Part shown: positions 16,209 to 23,035 of the stretch, in pieces
Layout of the letters: each line of letters begins with the position of its first letter
Position numbering within the stretch: the stretch's first letter is position 1
Source: Arthrobacter sp. ISL-95
Lineage (GTDB): Bacteria; Actinomycetota; Actinomycetes; Actinomycetales; Micrococcaceae
Length of the DNA: 37,986 nucleotides
Assembly (NCBI RefSeq): GCF_018613695.1
Contig: NZ_JAGGPR010000016.1
Coordinates: 65,794-103,779 of the forward strand
Reading direction: 5' to 3'
Position numbers and translations under genes: made by a program
Notes under the pieces: model-generated
What the model was told of the DNA's origin: nothing
The model's input: only the letters and a program-made list of their open reading frames with translations
Database searches by the model: none

Positions 16209-18349
16209 GCGCCGCCGAATTCCAGAAGCTCGCCGCCCTTTTCCCCGATGAAGTGGTGACCCACTCCTACGTGCAGGGCATCCAGCTGCCGGGCGGTGCC
16301 GGGACCTTCGCGCTGATCACCTTGGACAACGGCCTTGACCACTCCAAGCCAACAACACTGGGCCCCAACACGCTGGTGGAACTTGGCGGCGTGTTGGAGA
16401 ACCTCAAGGAGCGTGCCTCACGGGGAGAAATTGTAGGCGTCGGTGTCACGGGCAAGCCGTACTTCCTGGTGGCCGGCGCAGACCTTTCAGCGGTCAAGAC
16501 TCTTAAAGAACGCGAGCATGGGCTCTGGATGGCGCAGCTTGGCCATGCCGTCTACAGCAGCTTGGCCAACCTTGGCGTTCCGAGCTTTGCCTTCATCAAT
16601 GGCCTGGCTTTGGGTGGCGGGCTGGAGATCGCCCTGCAGTCCACCTACCGGACCGTCTCAACGGGTGCCGGCGCCTTGGCCCTGCCTGAAGCCTTCATCG
16701 GCCTTGTACCAGGCTGGGGCGGCGTCTATATCCTGCCGCGCCTCATCGGGCCCGAGAATGCCGTCAAGGTGATGATCGAGAACCCTCTCAGCAACAACAG
16801 GACCCTCACCGGTCCGCAATCGTTCGAGCTCGGCGTGGCCGATGCCATGTTCGAACCCGCCGACTTCCTGGAACAGTCGCTCGCATGGGCGGCCCGGGTG
16901 ATCGCAGGTGACGTAACGCCTGAGCGGAAGAATGCGGTTGATGCCACCGATGACGCAGTAACCGGCCGTTGGGCAGCGGCTATATCTGCGGGTCGGGCCT
17001 TCGTGGAGTCCAAGACCTCCAACGCCTCCCCCGCCCCGGGCAAGGTCCTGGACGTCATGGAAGCGAACCGCACCATGACTCAGGCCGAATCGGCTGAACT
17101 CGAGTGTGAGACCCTCGCAGGGCTCATGCAGACCGACGAGTTCCGCTCCACCGTGTACGCGTTCCTGGACCTCGTCCAGAAGCGCTCCAAGCGGCCTGCG
17201 GGCGCACCCGAACGAAAACTGGCCCGTCCGGTCACCAAGGTCGGCGTGGTGGGTGCAGGTCTTATGGCCAGCCAGCTGGCTCTGCTGTTCGCCCGGCAGC
17301 TGAAAGTCCCCGTGGTCATGACGGACATTGATCAGGCACGGGTGGACAAGGGTGTTGCCTACGTCCACGCCGAGGTCGACAAAATGCTGGCGAAGAAGCG
17401 GATCAAGCCCGACGCCGCCAACCGGACCAGAGCACTCGTAACAGGATCCGTCTCCAAAGAGGCCTTTGCAGACGCCGACTTCGTCATCGAAGCCGTCTTC
17501 GAAGAACTGCACATCAAGAAGCAGGTCTTCGCGGAGGTCGAAGCGATCGTTTCCCCCGAGTGCATCCTCGCCACCAACACATCCTCGCTGTCCGTCACAG
17601 CCATGGCCGAGGATTTGAAGCATCCCGAACGCCTGGTTGGTTTCCACTTCTTCAACCCAGTGGCCGTCATGCCGCTCCTGGAGATCGTCCGGGCCCCCAA
17701 GACGGACGACGCCGTCCTGGCTACGGCATTCGAAGTGGCCAAGGGACTGAAAAAGACCGCCGTACTGGTCAAGGATGCTGCGGCCTTTGTGGTCAACCGT
17801 GTTCTGCTCCGCCTCATGGGAGAAGTCATCGCAGCGTTCGACGAAGGAACCCCCGCCGAGGTTGCAGACACGGCTCTGCGTCCCATGGGCCTGCCAATGT
17901 CGCCGTTCACCCTGAGCGCCATGGTGGGCCTGCCGGTAGCCCAGCACGTCCAGGAGTCCCTGCACGCAGCGTTCGGCGAGCGGTTCCCTGTCTCGCAAAA
18001 CCTGCAAAAGCTGATCGACAACGGAGTGAAGAGCCTGTGGGCCCCGGGACCGGATGGGGCTCCTGTCATCCCGGCCGAGACGCTGGCGCTGCTGTCCTTC
18101 GGCAACACCCCGTCCACTGGCGAGGAAGTGCTGCGGCGCACCCAGGACGCCTTGGCCGAAGAGATCGGACTGATGCTGGAAGAAGGCGTCGTTGCCGGAC
18201 CCGAAGACATTGATCTCTGCGTCATCATGGGCGCCGGATGGCCGATGTTCCTGGGTGGCATCACGCCGTACCTGGACAGGGTGGGCGCCTCCGAGCGAGT
18301 CAACGGCAAGCGGTTCCTCGCCCCCGGCGTCGCGTCGGCGCCTGCCTAA
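16205..18349 (+). CDS. fadB: Fatty-acid oxidation multifunctional protein (FadB-like)
   Basis: This 714-residue fusion has an N-terminal enoyl-CoA hydratase/isomerase domain (residues about 10-300) and C-terminal 3-hydroxyacyl-CoA dehydrogenase domains (about 335-700). The hydratase shows AGADLSAVKTL near residue 92, NGLALGGGLE near residue 133 (oxyanion site) and ALPEAFIGLVPGWGG near residue 160 (catalytic Glu). The dehydrogenase has the NAD loop VGAGLMASQLA near residue 345, where the usual second MG is replaced by MA. The catalytic His is in GFHFFNPVAVMPLLE near residue 480. It pairs with the thiolase directly upstream through a four-base ATGA overlap, so one transcript makes the complete beta-oxidation complex. 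A strong terminator lies just past its stop. Confidence 0.94.
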   Translation: MSAAEFQKLAALFPDEVVTHSYVQGIQLPGGAGTFALITLDNGLDHSKPTTLGPNTLVELGGVLENLKERASRGEIVGVGVTGKPYFLVAGADLSAVKTLKEREHGLWMAQLGHAVYSSLANLGVPSFAFINGLALGGGLEIALQSTYRTVSTGAGALALPEAFIGLVPGWGGVYILPRLIGPENAVKVMIENPLSNNRTLTGPQSFELGVADAMFEPADFLEQSLAWAARVIAGDVTPERKNAVDATDDAVTGRWAAAISAGRAFVESKTSNASPAPGKVLDVMEANRTMTQAESAELECETLAGLMQTDEFRSTVYAFLDLVQKRSKRPAGAPERKLARPVTKVGVVGAGLMASQLALLFARQLKVPVVMTDIDQARVDKGVAYVHAEVDKMLAKKRIKPDAANRTRALVTGSVSKEAFADADFVIEAVFEELHIKKQVFAEVEAIVSPECILATNTSSLSVTAMAEDLKHPERLVGFHFFNPVAVMPLLEIVRAPKTDDAVLATAFEVAKGLKKTAVLVKDAAAFVVNRVLLRLMGEVIAAFDEGTPAEVADTALRPMGLPMSPFTLSAMVGLPVAQHVQESLHAAFGERFPVSQNLQKLIDNGVKSLWAPGPDGAPVIPAETLALLSFGNTPSTGEEVLRRTQDALAEEIGLMLEEGVVAGPEDIDLCVIMGAGWPMFLGGITPYLDRVGASERVNGKRFLAPGVASAPA

Positions 18350-18363
18350 GCCCCGGGAAACAG

Positions 18364-18409
18364 AAGAAGGGCCGCGGCCTGAGCGATTGCTCGGGCCACG
18401 GCCCTTCTT
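18364..18409. terminator. Bidirectional terminator between fadB and the aldo/keto reductase
   Basis: AAGAAGGGCCG (18364-18374) pairs with CGGCCCTTCTT (18399-18409). After one C-A mismatch the stem continues through GGCC and GAGC to a GATT loop. The A/T-flanked ends give short T-runs in both directions. It lies between the convergent fadB and aldo/keto reductase genes and can serve both. Confidence 0.9.
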
Positions 18410-18447
18410 GCGTGATGTTCTTCTGTGACGGTCTGGTTCCGTGACGG

Positions 18448-19431
18448 CTAGAAGAGTGCGACCTTCGGCGCCCGCGGGAAGATTTCGTCCAGTTCCGCAC
18501 GATCCTCCTGAGTAGGGACCCAGCACACAGCCTCGGCGTTCTCGCGGATCTGCTCCGGACGGGTGGCACCGGCAATGACACTGCTGACTCCCGGCTGCGC
18601 GGCCAACCAGGAGAAGGCCAACTGCAGCTCGTTGATATCCCGTTCCTTGGCAAACTGGCCGAAGCGGCCCAACTGTTCCCAATCGGCGTCGTGCACCAGG
18701 TTGGTGCGGGTGTGGCTCAATCTGGAACCTTCAGGGGCCCTGCCCGCAGAGTACTTTCCGGTGAGCAGCCCGTTGGCCAAGGGGAAGTAAGGAAGGACTC
18801 CCAAGGAGAAGGCTCCTGCGGCGGGAAGCACTTCGAGTTCGGCGCGCCGGTCCAGGAGGTTGTAGTGGTTCTGCGTCGAAATGAAGCGGACGCCATCTGA
18901 CTGTGATTGTCGTGCTACATACTCCGCCTGGGCGATCTGCCAGCCGGCAAAGTTCGAATGTCCGATGTACCGCACCTTGCCGCTGGACACCAGGTCGTCC
19001 AAGGCTGCCAGCGTCTCCTCAATGGGCGTCCGCGGGTCCGGCGTGTGGAACTGGTAGAGATCAATCCACTCGGTGTCCAAGCGGCGGAGAGAAGCTTCCA
19101 CGGCTTTGACAATGTATCTGCGCGAACCGCGGGCGTCGAAGTCCTTTCCATTGACTCCACGCATGTCCATGCCGAACTTAGTGCCGATGACCACGTCATC
19201 ACGGCGCCCTTTCAGCGCCTTGCCCAGCATGACTTCGCTCAGGCCCGGCTCACGGCCGTAAACATCGGCGACGTCGAAGAAGGTTACCCCGGCATCAAGC
19301 GCGGCGTGGACAACAGCGTCCGTGCCTTCCTGGGATTCGGTCGGAGTGTTGGCGCGGCCCAAATTGTTGCAGCCCAGCCCAACAACTGAGACGGTGAGTC
19401 CGGAAAGGCCAAGGCGTCGGTATTCAGTCAT
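18448..19431 (-). CDS. Aldo/keto reductase
   Basis: This 327-residue NADPH-dependent oxidoreductase has the (beta/alpha)8 aldo/keto reductase fold. The catalytic tetrad is visible: Asp and Tyr in FFDVADVYG near residue 55, Lys in VIGTKFG near residue 84, and His in YIGHSNFAGW near residue 137. The C-terminal cofactor loop SSVIAGATRPEQIRENAEA near residue 285 binds the 2' phosphate of NADPH in this family. ATG 19431 is the only good start. The gene lies 60 bases downstream of the small HhH gene and may be the last of the dxs-led minus-strand run, or have its own promoter. The substrate cannot be assigned. Confidence 0.93.
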   Translation of the reverse strand: MTEYRRLGLSGLTVSVVGLGCNNLGRANTPTESQEGTDAVVHAALDAGVTFFDVADVYGREPGLSEVMLGKALKGRRDDVVIGTKFGMDMRGVNGKDFDARGSRRYIVKAVEASLRRLDTEWIDLYQFHTPDPRTPIEETLAALDDLVSSGKVRYIGHSNFAGWQIAQAEYVARQSQSDGVRFISTQNHYNLLDRRAELEVLPAAGAFSLGVLPYFPLANGLLTGKYSAGRAPEGSRLSHTRTNLVHDADWEQLGRFGQFAKERDINELQLAFSWLAAQPGVSSVIAGATRPEQIRENAEAVCWVPTQEDRAELDEIFPRAPKVALF

Positions 19432-19491
19432 GAATTCAGCCTATACGCGGCCCGGCCCCGATTGTCACCTAAGGCAACAAACTCCCCCGGG

Positions 19492-19710
19492 CTAGCTGGT
19501 GCTGTACGAGATCCCTGATTCCTCCATGGCATCCTCAAGCTGCGCTACAGCCACCGGACCCATCCCGTGGAGCTTGGAAAGCCCCGCCTCACCGAATTCG
19601 GCCAACTGCTCCAGCGTCTCTATCCCTTCATGCGCCAGCGCCCGTCTGGCCGGAGCGGCCAGGCCTTTGGGCAGGGGCGTATGTCCGGGCCAGTTGCTCT
19701 TGGACGCCAT
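19492..19710 (-). CDS. Small helix-hairpin-helix protein
   Basis: This 72-residue protein resembles the helix-hairpin-helix module found in the C-terminal domain of the RNA polymerase alpha subunit. LAAPARRALAHEGIETLEQL is followed by LSKLHGMGPVAVAQLEDAME, the classic pattern of two short helices around a GMGP hairpin that contacts nucleic acid backbone. The N-terminus is basic. AGGAGG precedes the ATG at 19710, so it is a real gene. It is downstream of the DUF402 and 19741 genes on the same strand with a 30-base gap. A non-specific DNA- or RNA-binding role is probable; no enzyme domain is attached. Confidence 0.72.
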   Translation of the reverse strand: MASKSNWPGHTPLPKGLAAPARRALAHEGIETLEQLAEFGEAGLSKLHGMGPVAVAQLEDAMEESGISYSTS

Positions 19711-19740
19711 GGGGATCCCTCCTGATGCGTTGGGTACTAC

Positions 19741-20301
19741 TTAGAGAGTAAAGCCCACACCCTGCTTGGGCGAGTGCTTCACACGGAATGCCGCGGGGTC
19801 GCTGTGGGGCGCTGCTGCCACCGTGAGCTTGGTAAAGTCCAGATCCTCACCGCGGACACAGATCTTAATGGCGTTCACGGCCTTGTTGACGTCCGGGCAG
19901 AGGCAGAAGATGTTCAAATGGCCGTTGCCGATTTCCGAACGGTCCACAACTCCCAGCCCGCGCCACGCCAATTCGCCGGTAAGAGCGGCCTTTGCCTTCC
20001 GCTCAAGATGCCGGTCACGTTCGGTGCCGTCCTTGGACTTCAACGCTATTTGGGCAACCACCCAAAACTGTTCGGACTCAGGAATCTCGGCATAGCCGTC
20101 CTCCTCGCATTGCGCAGCAAAGGCAGCCATCAGGCCATCCACAGCGGATTCGTCCTCAACGTCCGCTTCGTCGGTCTTGCTTTGGTGGCCCACTACACCG
20201 TGGTTGACCACGAACTGCTGGTCTTCGTCGTCGTACCAGGCCTCCCGGAAATGAAGTACTCCTTCGTCGTCGCGCTTGTACGCGCGGATGATGCCGCTCA
20301 T
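19741..20301 (-). CDS. Conserved hypothetical protein in the dxs operon
   Basis: This 186-residue soluble acidic protein could not be assigned. The N-terminus, IIRAYKRDDEGVLHFREAWY, looks like a beta-hairpin. HGVVGHQSKT and a helical stretch, VDGLMAAFAAQCEEDGYAEI, follow. The C-terminal half reads GNGHLNIFCLCPDVNKAVNA near residue 131. The style recalls WGR- or barrel-like small domains, but no motif is decisive. Start ATG 20301 has AAAGGA nearby and overlaps the DUF402 stop by four bases (ATGA), so the two are translationally coupled. A role tied to DUF402 or to isoprenoid precursor supply is only contextual. Confidence 0.6.
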   Translation of the reverse strand: MSGIIRAYKRDDEGVLHFREAWYDDEDQQFVVNHGVVGHQSKTDEADVEDESAVDGLMAAFAAQCEEDGYAEIPESEQFWVVAQIALKSKDGTERDRHLERKAKAALTGELAWRGLGVVDRSEIGNGHLNIFCLCPDVNKAVNAIKICVRGEDLDFTKLTVAAAPHSDPAAFRVKHSPKQGVGFTL

Positions 20302-20867
20302 GCTCGTCCTTTCCTGAACCACTCGGCGCTGGTGCTGGTGGCTCCATTGACGTCGAACGGCGCTTTCATGGTGTCCACTGCCTCAAAAAGGGCTGCGCAT
20401 TCTGCGCGCATTGCGTCCACCGTCTGTTGCGGATAGCCCATGGCCACCCGATGATTCTCAAATTCGTCCTCGTCGTCCACGAACACCCCATGCTTGGTGG
20501 AACGGATAACATCCAGGTCCATATCAATCATGTGGAATTCAGTGACGCCGGGCTTGATGGGATTCCAGTCATGGTTCGTGGCCAGGTCAACGTAGATCCT
20601 GAAGTCGCCCGGATAGCTGTCGTCGTAGAAGGTGGCAACAAACTCACCTGTCCTCGGCACCAGCAAGACTGCATCCGACGCCGTATAGAAAGCTGCGCCG
20701 GGGCGGGCGCAAAACTCGCCGGCCCCCTGAAATATCCACCAACCATGAATGTCTTCACCAAGGTAGCGGCCGGGCACCACCCAGTGGGCTTTACCGTCCC
20801 ATTTCCTGTTCCTCGACACCACGAGGTCACCGGGCTGCAATGCGCCCGGCGCGCGCCCGTCCGTCAC
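20298..20867 (-). CDS. DUF402 domain protein
   Basis: This 189-residue protein carries the DUF402 fold, known from FomD and from nucleoside tri/diphosphatases of the Ntdp type. Family marks are GDFRIYVDLATNHDW near residue 90, the acidic metal-site stretch HMIDMDLDVIR near residue 112, and VDDEDEFENH near residue 130. These carboxylates bind divalent metal for phosphoanhydride or CMP-ester hydrolysis in characterised members. The start ATG 20867 overlaps the dxs stop by four bases, and its own stop overlaps the next gene by four. It is therefore cotranslated with dxs. A phosphatase acting on a nucleotide or isoprenoid-related diphosphate is a reasonable inference, but the substrate is unproven. 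Confidence 0.8.
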   Translation of the reverse strand: MTDGRAPGALQPGDLVVSRNRKWDGKAHWVVPGRYLGEDIHGWWIFQGAGEFCARPGAAFYTASDAVLLVPRTGEFVATFYDDSYPGDFRIYVDLATNHDWNPIKPGVTEFHMIDMDLDVIRSTKHGVFVDDEDEFENHRVAMGYPQQTVDAMRAECAALFEAVDTMKAPFDVNGATSTSAEWFRKGRA

Positions 20868-22837
20868 AGCGTTGGCAAACTGCCGGTGGTTGGGTGCTCC
20901 TGGCCAGGGAGGGGCCTGGCAAAGGGGACCTTTGTCCCCAAAACCTGGGCTACGACGTCGTGCGTTATCTTCTGGGCCGTGAGGCCAACACGCTCCAGGA
21001 CCTGGCTGCGGGAGCCATGCACAAGGAACTCCACCGGCAGGCCTACTTCGTTCAGCGCCGTGTCCACACCAGCGGCCCGCATTTCCTGCCGGATACGGGA
21101 CCCCACGCCACCTGCCCGGACTCCGTCTTCTATGCAGATCACCAGGCGGTGACGGGCAGCAAGGGCGATGATCGATTTACGGACGGGAAGGACCCACCGC
21201 GGATCCACCACCGTGGAGCTGATGCCCTGGGATCCCAAACGGGCAGCGACATCGAGGGCGAGCTCAGACATTGCCCCGACGCTGACAATCAGGACGTCGT
21301 TCTCGGTAGAGCCTTCCGGGCGACGCGCGAGGATATCCACGCCGTCGTGCAGCCGCTCAATTGCTTCAATCTCGGAACCGACGCTGCCCTTGGAGAATCG
21401 CACCACAGTAGGGGCGTCGTTAATCGCCACAGCCTCCCGCAGTTCTTCGCGGAGCCTTGTGGCGTCGCGGGGAGCCGCCAGATGAAGACCGGGCACGATC
21501 TGGACCATCGCCATGTCCCACATGCCGTGGTGGCTGGGCCCATCCGGGCCGGTCACACCGGCACGGTCCAAGACAATGGTGACGCCGGCTTTGTGCAGCG
21601 CAACGTCCATCAGGAGCTGGTCGAAGGCGCGATTCAGGAAGGTGGCGTAAACGGCCACCACAGGGTGAAGACCGCCGAAGGCCATTCCCGCGGCGGACGT
21701 CAGGGCGTGCTGCTCGGCAATGCCGACGTCGATCACCCTTTCGGGGTGACGCTCCGCAAACTTGTGCAATCCAACGGGGATGAGCATTGCGCCGGTGATT
21801 CCCACGATGTCCGGGCGTTCATCGGCAATATCCGCGATTTCTTCGGCGAATACCGAGGTCCATGACCTGGCACCGGGCATTTCGGTGGGCTCACCCGTTT
21901 CGGGGTCAATGATGCCTACGGCATGGAACTGGTCCGCTTCATTAGCCAAGGCCGGTGCATAGCCGTGGCCCTTTTCCGTCATCGCGTGGACAATGACAGG
22001 ACCGCCGTAAGCCTTGGCGGTATTGAGCGCGTGCTCCATGGCCTGGAGGTTGTGTCCGTCAACCGGGCCGATGTACTTCATACCAAGGTCCTCGAACATA
22101 CCCTGCGGGGCCCACCAGTCCTTGATGCCCTTCTTCATGGCATGCAGGCTCTTATAGGTGAACTGGCCGGCAGGGCCGCCATCCTGAAGCTTCTTCTTCC
22201 ACCAGTCCAGCATGCGCTCATAGGCCGGGGTGGTGCGCAAGGAGTCAATGGTGGGACGCAACGATGCCAGGTAATCGGCAAAGCCCCCAACAGTCGGAGC
22301 GTAGGAACGACCGTTGTCGTTGACAACGATGACCACGCGACGCCGCTTGTCGGCAGCAATGTTATTGATCGCTTCCCACGCCATGCCACCGGTCAACGCG
22401 CCGTCGCCGACGACGGCGACGACGAACCGGTCGCCTTCACCGGTCAGCTGCCGGGCGCGCGAGATGCCATCAGCCCATGACAGGGACGAGGACGCGTGTG
22501 AACTCTCAACGATGTCGTGCTCGGACTCGGCACGATCAGGGTAACCGGACAGGCCGCCCTGCTGGCGGAGCGTGGTGAAGTCCTGACGCCCGGTCAGCAG
22601 CTTGTGCACATAGGACTGGTGCCCGGTATCGAAAATGACGCTGTCCCGCGGAGACTCAAAGTTCCTGTGGACAGCGAGAGTGAGCTCCACGACGCCCAGG
22701 TTGGGCCCGAGGTGTCCACCCGTAGCGGCTACGTTGGTGATCAGGAATGCCCTGATTTCGCCAGCCAGTTGTTCCAGCTCAGTGCCGGACAATGTGGCCA
22801 GGTCCCGTGGATCCTTAACGGTTTCCAAAAGTCCCAA
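20864..22837 (-). CDS. dxs: 1-deoxy-D-xylulose-5-phosphate synthase
   Basis: This 657-residue thiamine diphosphate enzyme makes DXP from pyruvate and glyceraldehyde-3-phosphate, the entry of the MEP isoprenoid pathway. Visible motifs are GGHLGPNLGVVELTLAVH near residue 40, the TPP-Mg site GDGALTGGMAWEAINN near residue 145, and VLDRAGVTGPDGPSHHG near residue 420. The DXP-type domain order is complete and the length is normal (usually 620-660). The start is TTG 22837, supported by the strong AAGGAGGG just 4 bases upstream. It is the first gene of a run of overlapping genes (DUF402, then the 19741 gene). The 200 bases upstream hold the aconitase terminator and the dxs leader. Confidence 0.97.
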   Translation of the reverse strand: MGLLETVKDPRDLATLSGTELEQLAGEIRAFLITNVAATGGHLGPNLGVVELTLAVHRNFESPRDSVIFDTGHQSYVHKLLTGRQDFTTLRQQGGLSGYPDRAESEHDIVESSHASSSLSWADGISRARQLTGEGDRFVVAVVGDGALTGGMAWEAINNIAADKRRRVVIVVNDNGRSYAPTVGGFADYLASLRPTIDSLRTTPAYERMLDWWKKKLQDGGPAGQFTYKSLHAMKKGIKDWWAPQGMFEDLGMKYIGPVDGHNLQAMEHALNTAKAYGGPVIVHAMTEKGHGYAPALANEADQFHAVGIIDPETGEPTEMPGARSWTSVFAEEIADIADERPDIVGITGAMLIPVGLHKFAERHPERVIDVGIAEQHALTSAAGMAFGGLHPVVAVYATFLNRAFDQLLMDVALHKAGVTIVLDRAGVTGPDGPSHHGMWDMAMVQIVPGLHLAAPRDATRLREELREAVAINDAPTVVRFSKGSVGSEIEAIERLHDGVDILARRPEGSTENDVLIVSVGAMSELALDVAARLGSQGISSTVVDPRWVLPVRKSIIALAARHRLVICIEDGVRAGGVGSRIRQEMRAAGVDTALNEVGLPVEFLVHGSRSQVLERVGLTAQKITHDVVAQVLGTKVPFARPLPGQEHPTTGSLPTL

Positions 22838-22964
22838 CGGCCCTCCTTAGGGTGAATGACGTGCTTGTTAACTCTAGCGCGTGCCCGGGCCCGCGCGTTC
22901 CGCCGTGGACTCGACCCCCGGCATTGTTCTCCGGGCTGGTTTCGCCGGACTTCCCCGGACGCCA

Positions 22965-23000
22965 ACAGCCCCGGCTGGTCGGGCGACCAGCCGGGGCTGT
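22965..23000 (-). terminator. Terminator after acnA
   Basis: A perfect 17-bp inverted repeat covers 22965-22981 and 22984-23000, very GC-rich, with a nominal 2-base loop that would open to four or six. It lies 36 bases past the aconitase stop on the minus strand. No T-tract follows, as is common in actinobacteria. Confidence 0.85.
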
Positions 23001-23035
23001 CCGGCTCATGAATCAGCTGGGAACCAGCCGCTTCG

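Noticed and set aside
16658..18682. A 674-codon open frame on the minus strand opposite fadB
   Set aside because: It is an antisense shadow of high-GC codon bias; fadB has all catalytic motifs and the opposite frame has none.
20840..21865. A 341-codon plus-strand frame opposite dxs
   Set aside because: Shadow of dxs, which has complete TPP-enzyme motifs.
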